From NCBI GenBank assembly GCA_002501205.1, contig DLRW01000061.1, forward strand, positions 1-50,843: a stretch of 50,843 nucleotides of DNA. The letters are read 5' to 3'. This document shows positions 44,133 to 50,843 of this stretch, in pieces. Below the pieces are notes generated by a model. That model did no database searches. It had not been told where the DNA came from and worked only from the letters and a program-made list of their open reading frames with translations. Positions within the stretch are counted from its first letter, which is position 1, and each line of letters begins with the position of its first letter. Position numbers and translations under genes: made by a program. Source of the stretch: Flavobacteriales bacterium UBA7878 (GTDB lineage: Bacteria; Bacteroidota; Bacteroidia; Flavobacteriales; Schleiferiaceae).

Positions 44133-45234
44133 TGCCTTTTTGAGCGGCATAATCCTCAGTGCTTGTCAAGGTCCTACTACCCCTACCGAACATGACCATG
44201 ATCATAAAAGCGACAGTACTCAAACTAAAGATAGCACCGCAACCCTACTTTATGAAGGAGAAGGTCATTTGGCCAACATTCGCCAACTCACAGATGGTGG
44301 AGACAATGCTGAAGCCTATTTCAGTTTTGACGGCAAGATGGCTGTTTTTCAAAGCAATTTTAAAGATTGGGAAGTAAACTGCGACCAAATCTTCTATTTC
44401 AATATTGAAGGTGATGATTTAATGAACAAACGTCCTCCAATGATTAGCACTGGTATGGGCCGAACTACTTGTTCTTATTTCTTACCAGGAGACAGTACTA
44501 TTGTATATGCTTCTACCCATCTGGGTGCTGAGGCTTGCCCTCCGGAGCCCGGTCATGAAGAGGGTTATGTATGGCCCATTTATACCGATTACGACATCTT
44601 CGTTGCGGATTTAAAGGGCAATATCCTGGACACCTTAACCAATTCACCCGGTTACGATGCCGAACCTACCGTGAGCCCTAAAGGCGATCGCATCGTATTT
44701 ACCTCAACGCGTTCTGGCGATTTGGAATTATGGACCATGAAATTAGATGGCTCTGATAAAAAACAAGTAACCAGCGGCTTAGGTTATGATGGCGGTGCTT
44801 TTTTCTCACCAGATGGAACGAAGTTGGTTTTCCGTGCTTCGCGTCCACAGGGTGAAGAGGCGGAAGCAGAATACAAAGGCCTATTAGATCGAGGATTGGT
44901 AAAACCTTCTAATATGGAGCTCTATGTTTGTAATGTGGATGGAAGTGATTTACAGCAGGTAACCAAATTAGGAAATGCCAATTGGGCTCCATTCTTCCAC
45001 CCAAGCGGTGAAAAAATTATTTTCAGTTCCAATCACAAAACCAAGCGAGGATTTCCATTTAACCTCTTCATGGTTAATGTGGATGGAAGTGGCTTAGAGC
45101 AAATCACTTTTGACGAGCAATTTGATGCTTTCCCCATGTTTAGCCCGGACGGAAGCAAATTGATTTTCTCCTCAAACCGCAATAATGGCGGCACTCGCAA
45201 TACCAATCTTTTCATTGCAGATTGGGTAGAATAA
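44110..45234 (+). CDS. TolB-like PD40 beta-propeller lipoprotein
   Basis: A 374-residue lipoprotein (lipobox LSAC). It has a His/Asp-rich spacer (EHDHDHKSD), perhaps metal-binding, then WD40-like PD40 repeats with the 'FSPDG..I.F.S.R' pattern: VSPKGDRIVFTSTRSG, FSPDGTKLVFRASR, FHPSGEKIIFSSNH, FSPDGSKLIFSSNR. This suggests a six-blade propeller related to TolB. The function is unknown. The frame is open to 44080; 44110 gives a signal peptide. It overlaps yidD by 23 nt. Confidence 0.85.
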   Translation: MKVKIWTSAFLSGIILSACQGPTTPTEHDHDHKSDSTQTKDSTATLLYEGEGHLANIRQLTDGGDNAEAYFSFDGKMAVFQSNFKDWEVNCDQIFYFNIEGDDLMNKRPPMISTGMGRTTCSYFLPGDSTIVYASTHLGAEACPPEPGHEEGYVWPIYTDYDIFVADLKGNILDTLTNSPGYDAEPTVSPKGDRIVFTSTRSGDLELWTMKLDGSDKKQVTSGLGYDGGAFFSPDGTKLVFRASRPQGEEAEAEYKGLLDRGLVKPSNMELYVCNVDGSDLQQVTKLGNANWAPFFHPSGEKIIFSSNHKTKRGFPFNLFMVNVDGSGLEQITFDEQFDAFPMFSPDGSKLIFSSNRNNGGTRNTNLFIADWVE

Positions 45235-45256
45235 AGAAATAATACCTAATCAAAAT

Positions 45257-45285
45257 AGCCCTTTGGAAAACCAAAGGGCTATTTT
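45257..45285. terminator. Bidirectional terminator between convergent genes
   Basis: AGCCCTTTGG and CCAAAGGGCT form a perfect 10-bp stem with loop AAAA at 45257-45280, followed by ATTTTATTTT, between two converging genes. Confidence 0.8.
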
Positions 45286-45295
45286 ATTTTAATCC

Positions 45296-46918
45296 TTACT
45301 GAATTATCACTTTAATAAGTCTAGGTTCTCCATCTAACTTATATAATTCAAAGAGATATAAACCTGGCTTCCAATCTGCAAGTTCTATCTGATCATTCAA
45401 ATTCCTGAAAATCCCACTGGCTACCTTTCGCCCATCAATAGTAATTGCTCTCCATTTTATTGGATATGCCTTCTCCGATGCAGCACATCTTAAATAATCC
45501 TGACCGGGAACGGGAAATAATACCGGAGCTTCATCAAGTGCTTGTTCACTTAGCCCAATCACACTCGAAGGACAATTGTAGCTTTGATTCTGGAAAAAAT
45601 TTTCAATGGAAGGCAAATCATTGATAATGTTCTGCACAGGATCATAAGTAGAGGTTGCAGCAGAATCCATATTGTAGATTATTGCAGCATCCAGGCATAG
45701 CTTTTGACCCGGAGAAAGAGCACCATGAGAAGGATACCCAGACACATTCCTTAGATCATTCTTAAACTTTGGGGCCGCATACCAGTTATGGCTTTCATCG
45801 TAAGCCCATTTAATTTCGGGTAGACTAGAGCCGATGGAATAACCATCACCATTTTGATTGGAAAATAAGCCAGACGGGGTTTCCAAATAAACCGGACGAC
45901 CATTCCTCCAATGCCCAGATAAAAGGTTCAAATAATCTTCAGATTCAGATGGACCATGCGTTCCTGACGGTACATTTACACCTCCAATATAATAAGTCGT
46001 TGAGCTGCGCATTCTTTGCCCTAAAAAATAAAGTCCCACCGCAGGAGGATTGGTACCAAAGCCTACTGTAGTTTCATCATCTGCATCTCCATTGTAGAAA
46101 TAACTGAGCTTTAAATTGGAATTACTTCCGGCAATATCATCATCAGAATTTCCTAGATCTACGTCCGTCCAAAGACCTAATTGAACACTATCATAAACCA
46201 CCGAAGAGCGATTAAACAACTCAAGATTTAAGAAAACTGTATTGTTTATAGCGGCATTCCCAATTTCATTAAAAGCATACATCATCATATGCCCTTCAAT
46301 CAAAATGGGTTCAGTCTTATTTAATCTTGAAACTCTCGCCACATCATCACTAAAAATTGCATACAAACACTGATCACCTCTTATTAAAGGGTAATCACCT
46401 AATTGTGGCTCATAAATTCCATTCTGATTTTGATCAAAAAAAGGAGCTAAATTCTGTGCTTCCCCATTGGCTACATCACCATGAGCAGGCCAATTTAATA
46501 TCGCCTCAGGAGTAAGGTATCCAGGCTTTTGAAAATCCTGAATATGCATTTGTACTTCTTCCGCGGAAATTTTCCAGATACGATCATATTTAATTGTAAA
46601 GGCATTATCGTAGTTCGCAGCTACTGGTCCAAAGCGAAAATCATAATCCAATGTATCTCCCTGTAAATGATACATCTGGATTGCTATAAAAGTATCCAAG
46701 GATTTATAAGCTGAAACCCAGAAGCCCCCCATATACATTACCGATTGATTGGGATTGGCCTTGGGACCAAAATAACTGGTTGCTGTACCACTGCTGAACA
46801 AGGCGCCATGCTGGTTCATTGTTGTCCGAATAGCATTCACTTCCAAAAACTCAGTGGTCTGGCCGAGGCTAATAGAGGATATAGCCATCGAAGCGATGAG
46901 AAGATAGAATTGTTTCAT
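45296..46918 (-). CDS. Secreted protein with T9SS type A sorting domain
   Basis: A 540-residue exported protein (signal peptide ending SISLGQ). The body of about 430 residues has no recognised domain but carries many Trp/Tyr/Asp segments (FFDQNQNGIYEPQLGDYPLIRGDQCLYAIFSDD, a run I know from large T9SS-associated proteins with a calcium-binding look). The C-terminus is a T9SS sorting domain: PVLFPVPGQDYLRC, then APIDG-like ITIDGRKVASG and WKPGLYLFELY. The ATG at 46918 gives the signal peptide, although the frame is open to 46963. It is divergent from the 47102 gene. Confidence 0.8.
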   Translation of the reverse strand: MKQFYLLIASMAISSISLGQTTEFLEVNAIRTTMNQHGALFSSGTATSYFGPKANPNQSVMYMGGFWVSAYKSLDTFIAIQMYHLQGDTLDYDFRFGPVAANYDNAFTIKYDRIWKISAEEVQMHIQDFQKPGYLTPEAILNWPAHGDVANGEAQNLAPFFDQNQNGIYEPQLGDYPLIRGDQCLYAIFSDDVARVSRLNKTEPILIEGHMMMYAFNEIGNAAINNTVFLNLELFNRSSVVYDSVQLGLWTDVDLGNSDDDIAGSNSNLKLSYFYNGDADDETTVGFGTNPPAVGLYFLGQRMRSSTTYYIGGVNVPSGTHGPSESEDYLNLLSGHWRNGRPVYLETPSGLFSNQNGDGYSIGSSLPEIKWAYDESHNWYAAPKFKNDLRNVSGYPSHGALSPGQKLCLDAAIIYNMDSAATSTYDPVQNIINDLPSIENFFQNQSYNCPSSVIGLSEQALDEAPVLFPVPGQDYLRCAASEKAYPIKWRAITIDGRKVASGIFRNLNDQIELADWKPGLYLFELYKLDGEPRLIKVIIQ

Positions 46919-46945
46919 CAGAAAAGGTTTGTTTTCAATTAAAGG

Positions 46946-46953
46946 CAAATGTA
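46946..46953 (-). promoter_or_regulatory. -7 element of the T9SS client at 46918
   Basis: TACATTTG on the minus strand fits TAnnTTTG and lies 27 nt before the ATG, which also supports that start. Confidence 0.5.
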
Positions 46954-46992
46954 CAAGGGACATCCTTTAGAATTAGGATTTCAGTCTTTATA

Positions 46993-47059
46993 AATCCTGT
47001 TTCACAAGATCCTCCTCGTACCAGAATTCTAGCAACAGGATTGATTTGGACAACCAAAT
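46993..47059. repeat. Two inverted repeats in the divergent promoter region
   Basis: AATCCTGTT (46993-47001) and AACAGGATT (47034-47042) are perfect complements about 41 bp apart. Next to it, ATTTGG-acaa-CCAAAT (47044-47059) is a second, tight palindrome. Confidence 0.4.
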
Positions 47060-47101
47060 AAAAATCTCAGGGTCTAAAAGTCGAAACCTAATTACTTCGC
47101 T

Positions 47102-47830
47102 ATGAAATCAGATTTAAGCCTTTCAATCCAAAAGCCCTGTGGGGAAAATTTCAATGATTTTGAACCACGCAACAATGGTGATTTTTGTCAAGCCTGCCAA
47201 AAAACAGTAATCGACTTTAGCTCAATGAGCAATGAGGAGATTAAGACTTTCTTCGAAAACCGTTCCGCAGGAAAAGTCTGTGGTCGCTTTAAGCAAAGCC
47301 AATTAACCCACTTTGGTCCAAAGTCAGCACCAGTAAACAATTCAATTGCTTCCAGAGCAGCGCTTATTGGCTTACCTCTATTGAGCTTACTTCCATCTTC
47401 AGCTTATTCCCAGAACACAGAATCCAAGCCGAGAATGGAACAAATTGATTCAGACAGCACTAAAAAAACCCCCGTGGATAGTACTTGGATTAGTGGAACC
47501 ATTGTAAGTCAAGAAAATGGAGAAAGTATCCCTTTAGCAAGCATCTATCTTAAAGGTGGTAAGGCAGGATGCAGTAGTGCTTTTGATGGTCATTTCAAAT
47601 TTCCACAAGCTTTAAAGGAAGGAGACACTTTGATATTCACCTTTATCGGATTTGAACCCTTTAACTACATCGTTAAAGCAGATCACCCCAAACAAGATAT
47701 CAAAATTCAAATGAAGCAATCGTCTGGCTCCGGATGCAGTTACACTGTAATGGGAGAAGTCGCCACCAATCAAAAATTCGGTTCAAAACCCAGCTTATGG
47801 AAAAGAATAACCGGCCTATTCCGAGATTAG
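47102..47830 (+). CDS. Cys4-domain membrane protein with CarboxypepD_reg-like domain
   Basis: A 242-residue protein in three parts. Residues 1-65 are a cytoplasmic domain with four cysteines (Cys13, Cys29, Cys32, Cys60) in CG..., FCQACQKTVIDFSSMSNEEI and VCGRF. It looks like a metal or Fe-S site. About residues 85-105 are a hydrophobic segment ending in a signal-like SAYSQ. Residues 125-210 form a carboxypeptidase-like regulatory beta-sandwich (SGTIVSQENGESIPLASIYLKG). This layout is common and uncharacterised in Bacteroidota. The gene overlaps the following transglutaminase gene by 34 nt, so the proteins may work together. Confidence 0.8.
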   Translation: MKSDLSLSIQKPCGENFNDFEPRNNGDFCQACQKTVIDFSSMSNEEIKTFFENRSAGKVCGRFKQSQLTHFGPKSAPVNNSIASRAALIGLPLLSLLPSSAYSQNTESKPRMEQIDSDSTKKTPVDSTWISGTIVSQENGESIPLASIYLKGGKAGCSSAFDGHFKFPQALKEGDTLIFTFIGFEPFNYIVKADHPKQDIKIQMKQSSGSGCSYTVMGEVATNQKFGSKPSLWKRITGLFRD

Positions 47831-48846
47831 ACATTGCCTTATTCTTAATCATTTTCTGCCCCTTAATGCTGGGAGGCCAAATTGATGCCTACCACTCCTT
47901 CAACTTCAAAAAAGCCGATAGCATAGCTTCACTTTATCAGGGAGAAGATCTAAGTAACTTATTTGATTTAAGTTTAAAGCTAAGCAAGCCCCTTGACACA
48001 GATTTGGAGCGCTTCCGCGCTATTTACCTCTGGATATGTCAAAACATTAAAAACGATTATCGAGGCACCGAAAGAGCAAGCCATGCCAGGAGAAAGTACC
48101 AATCCGATTCCGGCGCCTATCAAAAATGGGCCAGCAATTTCAGAATGGAAAGTCTGCAAACCCTGGTGAAGGATAAGAAAGGTAATTGCTACAGCTACAG
48201 TTTTTTACTTTCTGAAATGTCTAAAATTGCTGGCATTGAATGCCTCATTATTGGCGGCTACGGCCGATTAGCTAATTCCAACACCAGCTCATTAGGCCTC
48301 CCAAACCATTCCTGGAATGCCGTAAAATTAGAGGGAAGCTGGTATCTATGTGATCCAACCTGGTCTAGTGGTTATATTATTCATGATGGTCAGGTAGGTT
48401 TCTATGAAGCCCAATTCAATTCGGGTTACTTCCTTTGTCCGCCTGAGCACTTCATTTTAAACCACCTACCCTTAGACACAAGCCATAGCTTTTTAAACGA
48501 ATCCCCCAGCAAGGATGAATTTCTTTCACGGCCAATTCTTTATGGAGCCGCCTTTGAACATGGCCTATTCCCCAATTCCAACTTAGCCTTCGAAAACTTC
48601 TACTATAGAGGCGACACGATCGAATGGATCTTAAACTGGGCAGGCACAGAACCTCCCACCAATCTCACTCTTGAAGTAGAAAGTGCCTTTCATAATTATC
48701 AATTACCATTAAAGGCAGAAATCCGGCCTGAGCAAAAAATCATTCGGATTAAATATGTCTTCGAGCGTAGTGGAAGTCGAATTCTCCATTTCAAAATGAA
48801 AGGCCAAATTCTTTTCAGTTGCAAAGCTGAAATTTCCAAGTCCTAG
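47797..48846 (+). CDS. Exported transglutaminase-like cysteine protease
   Basis: A 349-residue protein with an N-terminal signal/anchor (residues 12-27). The transglutaminase core has a full catalytic triad: Cys131 (GNCYSY), His171 (NHSWN) and Asp186 (CDPTW). YLWICQNIKNDYRG precedes it, as in the Transglut_core family. It may cleave or cross-link proteins or peptidoglycan peptides in the envelope; the substrate is unknown. The ATG at 47797 yields the hydrophobic start. It overlaps the upstream gene by 34 nt, a sign of linked expression. Confidence 0.85.
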   Translation: MEKNNRPIPRLDIALFLIIFCPLMLGGQIDAYHSFNFKKADSIASLYQGEDLSNLFDLSLKLSKPLDTDLERFRAIYLWICQNIKNDYRGTERASHARRKYQSDSGAYQKWASNFRMESLQTLVKDKKGNCYSYSFLLSEMSKIAGIECLIIGGYGRLANSNTSSLGLPNHSWNAVKLEGSWYLCDPTWSSGYIIHDGQVGFYEAQFNSGYFLCPPEHFILNHLPLDTSHSFLNESPSKDEFLSRPILYGAAFEHGLFPNSNLAFENFYYRGDTIEWILNWAGTEPPTNLTLEVESAFHNYQLPLKAEIRPEQKIIRIKYVFERSGSRILHFKMKGQILFSCKAEISKS

Positions 48847-48861
48847 ATAAGCTTGAAAAAT

Positions 48862-48869
48862 TACCTTTG
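48862..48869 (+). promoter_or_regulatory. -7 element of the VOC protein gene
   Basis: TACCTTTG fits TAnnTTTG, 37 nt before the ATG at 48907. Confidence 0.5.
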
Positions 48870-48906
48870 ACCTCCTTAATTCATTATTCAACCTAATATC
48901 TTTCCT

Positions 48907-49284
48907 ATGAAAAAAGTGACAGGCATTGGTGGTATCTTCTTCAAGAGTAAAGATCCCGAAAGTCTAAAGGCTTGGTATCAGAAGCATTTAGGCTTCAGTA
49001 CTGATCCTTATGGAGTTAAATTCGATTGGAAAGAGGAAGGTGAAGCGGCAGAAAAGGGCTACACCCTCTGGAGTCCATTCCCAGAGTCTACCGATTATTT
49101 TAAGCCCTCTGAAAAAGACTTCATGATCAATTTCAGAGTTGACGACTTAGAAGCTCTGGTTGCGGAACTTAAAAATGAAGGAGTAGAATTAATTGATGAA
49201 ATTGCTACTTATGATTACGGTAAATTCGTGCATCTACTCGACCCAGAAGGTCACAGTATTGAGCTTTGGGAACCCATTGATTAA
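48907..49284 (+). CDS. VOC-family (glyoxalase/bleomycin resistance-like) protein
   Basis: A 125-residue single VOC domain: GIGGIFFKSKDPESLKAWYQKHLGF at the start, FRVDDLEALVAELKNEGVELI in the middle and HLLDPEGHSIELWEP at the end with the metal-binding Glu. The family includes glyoxalase I, dioxygenases and antibiotic-binding proteins; this one cannot be assigned further. It has its own -7 element and is monocistronic. Confidence 0.9.
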   Translation: MKKVTGIGGIFFKSKDPESLKAWYQKHLGFSTDPYGVKFDWKEEGEAAEKGYTLWSPFPESTDYFKPSEKDFMINFRVDDLEALVAELKNEGVELIDEIATYDYGKFVHLLDPEGHSIELWEPID

Positions 49285-49331
49285 GAACTCAGTTTTATTC
49301 ATCCATTATCTTTAGTGCTCAGAAATTCCCT

Positions 49332-49703
49332 ATGGAACTAATTGAGAAAAATGAATTAATTGAGGTCTGCTTGCAAAAGCGCCACGAGGGAGCAGAAAGC
49401 CAGGACCTGTAAAGTTTCTTAAACTCTCATAATCTGAGTGAAACAGAGTCCTCTGAGATTATCCGAAAATCGGATCACCTCTACTTATCTGACATTCGGA
49501 AAAACCCACCACAAGCTCCCAAGCAAAGGACATTCTTTCCGATGCTGGTTCTCTTTGGATTGCTAGCTTTAATGCTGATGGTTTTCTTCGATTACTATCA
49601 AGCGGGAATAGTAGGTCTCATTTTGGTTTGGCTTTCCCTGCGTAAATTCAGATCAAATCCTACCAGCAGCCGAAATACTCACTTTCAGCATTTCAAGAAA
49701 TAA
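49332..49703 (+). pseudogene. Small two-helix membrane protein gene with an in-frame TAA
   Basis: An ATG at 49332 opens a frame of 123 codons to the TAA at 49701, interrupted by a single TAA at codon 27 (49410-49412). Before the stop: MELIEKNELIEVCLQKRHEG. After it the frame stays coding-like: NSHNLSETESSEIIRKSDHLYLSDI, then two hydrophobic segments (about codons 75-90 and 92-106) and a basic tail. One base change would repair it. It may be a nonsense mutation, a sequencing error or a read-through site. I recognise no family. It fills most of the 444-nt gap between the VOC gene and the methyltransferase. Confidence 0.65.
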
Positions 49704-49714
49704 TAAAGAAAAGA

Positions 49715-49738
49715 TTCCAAGTAGGTATTTACTTGGAA
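49715..49738 (-). terminator. Hairpin at the end of the methyltransferase gene
   Basis: TTCCAAGTA and TACTTGGAA pair perfectly around a short loop and overlap the stop at 49729. On the minus strand a T-rich run follows, so it can act as a terminator. Confidence 0.5.
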
Positions 49739-50499
49739 CAAACGTATAGCACTTCCCCATCCATAAGAGCATAGCGCTTAATTTCTTCCGGACTAAAAGC
49801 TTCACGAACCTTATAGGCCTCCACCTTAAAACCTTCCTCCGCTAAACGCTTAGGATAATCGGCTCCGTATTGGCGCACATGATCATACTGTCCGAAACGA
49901 CGGATTCTTTCCTCGGGATCAGTAATAGTAGGATCTTCATCCGTCACCTCCTGACCTGCTTTGAAAGGCACCTGCATAATTGCTAAGCCTCCTGGTTTCA
50001 ATACCCGACAAAGTTCACGCATACATTGTCGATCATCAGTCACATGCTCTAAAACGTGGTTACAGAAAATCACATCAAAATGATTATCCCCGTATTGTAT
50101 ATCGTGAATATCCATCTTCACATCAGCAATCGGAGAATCCAAATCAGCAGTGAGGTAATCCAGATTTTTCAGCTTGCGAAAACGACCGTAGAAACACTGC
50201 TCCGGTGCCACATGCAACATGCTTTGTTTGGAATCAAAGAAATTACTTTCACGCTGCAAATACAACCAAAGCAAACGATGACGCTCCAAAGACAGTGAAG
50301 CTGGAGCCAGGGCATTTTCTCGCTGACGACCTTTATAACCATAAGGTAGAAGCTTGCGATATTTGCGACCATCGATTGGGTCTTCAAAACGATCACCCTT
50401 ATAAAACAGAGCTAAGATCGGAGCGGCCGCATAGCTCAAACGAATAAGCATCGGTCGCGGAATTGTGTTCAGGGCGAACTTAAAAAGCGATTTAATCAT
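49729..50499 (-). CDS. SAM-dependent class I methyltransferase
   Basis: A 256-residue protein with an N-terminal hydrophobic patch and a Methyltransf_11-type core: motif I-like DYLTADLDSPIADVKMDIHDI, then FDVIFCNHVLEHVTDDRQCMRELCRVLKPGG and AIMQVPF. The substrate is unknown; neighbours give no hint beyond co-transcription with map, whose stop overlaps this ATG as ATGA. Confidence 0.88.
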   Translation of the reverse strand: MIKSLFKFALNTIPRPMLIRLSYAAAPILALFYKGDRFEDPIDGRKYRKLLPYGYKGRQRENALAPASLSLERHRLLWLYLQRESNFFDSKQSMLHVAPEQCFYGRFRKLKNLDYLTADLDSPIADVKMDIHDIQYGDNHFDVIFCNHVLEHVTDDRQCMRELCRVLKPGGLAIMQVPFKAGQEVTDEDPTITDPEERIRRFGQYDHVRQYGADYPKRLAEEGFKVEAYKVREAFSPEEIKRYALMDGEVLYVCSK

Positions 50500-50843
50500 A
50501 GTTCAGGGTTTATGCCCAGCACCTCATAGATGTAATCAAAAGTCGATAAAATTTGGGGTTCTCCATCCACCAAAGCCACATCATGCTCGAAGTGTGCCGC
50601 TGGCTTGCCATCCACGGTATTGATAGTCCAACCGTCGGGCAATTGCTTTACGCGAAAAGTACCCATGGTGATCATCGGCTCAATGGCTAAAACCATTCCA
50701 TTCTTTAGGGCCTTACCTCTACCTCGCTTACCAAAGTTTGGCACTTGGGGATCTTCATGAAGCTTGGTTCCAATGCCATGTCCTACTAAATCGCGAACTA
50801 CCCCAAACCCGTGGTCTTCAGCATGCTTTTGAATTGCAAAACC
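50496..50843 (-). CDS. map: Methionine aminopeptidase type I, partial (C-terminal part)
   Basis: The frame is open to the right edge; 115 codons of the C-terminal part are visible and the N-terminus is outside. It removes the initiator Met. Metal ligands visible are His in VGHGIGTKLHE, Glu in AIEPM and Glu in FEHDVAL, in the order and spacing of type I MetAP. Overlaps the methyltransferase start by 4 nt. Confidence 0.96.
   Translation of the reverse strand, partial: GFAIQKHAEDHGFGVVRDLVGHGIGTKLHEDPQVPNFGKRGRGKALKNGMVLAIEPMITMGTFRVKQLPDGWTINTVDGKPAAHFEHDVALVDGEPQILSTFDYIYEVLGINPEL

Overview
This window is chromosomal DNA of a Bacteroidota bacterium, most likely a marine member of the Flavobacteriales. 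The evidence is: a type IX secretion (T9SS)/gliding component set (porQ, gldF, gldG), several secreted proteins with C-terminal T9SS sorting domains, many 'SCxx' lipoproteins and outer-membrane beta-barrels, a short archaeal/eukaryote-type ProS, a type B ribosomal protein L31, and Bacteroidota -7 promoter elements (TAnnTTTG) about 25-50 nt before many starts. A family such as Schleiferiaceae/Cryomorphaceae is a guess from memory and cannot be settled here. Genes are packed tightly, with many 4-nt ATGA/TAATG overlaps. I saw no insertion sequence, prophage, CRISPR array or rRNA.

Layout. 1-8.9 kb: porQ (cut by the left edge), lon, an alternative GlmU-type enzyme and rpmE2 (minus strand), then a beta-helix lipoprotein (plus), then yaaA with a beta-barrel gene and a small MORN-like secreted protein (minus). 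8.9-17.6 kb (minus): pruA, a barrel, a PPP-type phosphatase and dnaN, then the tight group SAM hydrolase - ABM monooxygenase - gldF - gldG - DUF4340. 17.7-26 kb: phoH, purC and a barrel (plus), an exonuclease/GIY-YIG nuclease (minus), a DUF5686 protein, and a three-gene set of two LVIVD propeller lipoproteins plus a barrel. 25.7-28.4 kb (minus): yggS, rpsT, tRNA-Glu, proS.

28.5-41.5 kb (plus) is the envelope-rich part. It holds a low-complexity lipoprotein, an OmpP1/FadL-like barrel, a 1071-residue Asp-box propeller protein, then an operon-like block of a T9SS client, a PGAP1-like lipase/esterase, a PQQ-like propeller lipoprotein and a barrel, and then another T9SS client. 41.6-50.8 kb returns to housekeeping (folE, cysS, yidD, PD40 lipoprotein), a T9SS client (minus), a Cys4-membrane-CarboxypepD_reg-like protein overlapping a transglutaminase gene, a VOC protein, a small membrane-protein gene broken by one stop codon, a methyltransferase and the end of map.

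Working together: PorQ belongs to the T9SS machine that would export the CTD-bearing proteins at 35, 40 and 45 kb. GldFG belongs to the gliding/T9SS-linked ABC system. The most unusual items are an apparently split LVIVD propeller (23.85-25.08 kb), the uncharacterised 35-39.5 kb secreted hydrolase operon with an inverted repeat covering its first start codon, a possible operator inside the rpmE2 promoter, direct GTTAACAT repeats at the 8.65 kb promoter, and the nonsense-interrupted gene at 49.3 kb. No clearly new defence or mobile system was found.
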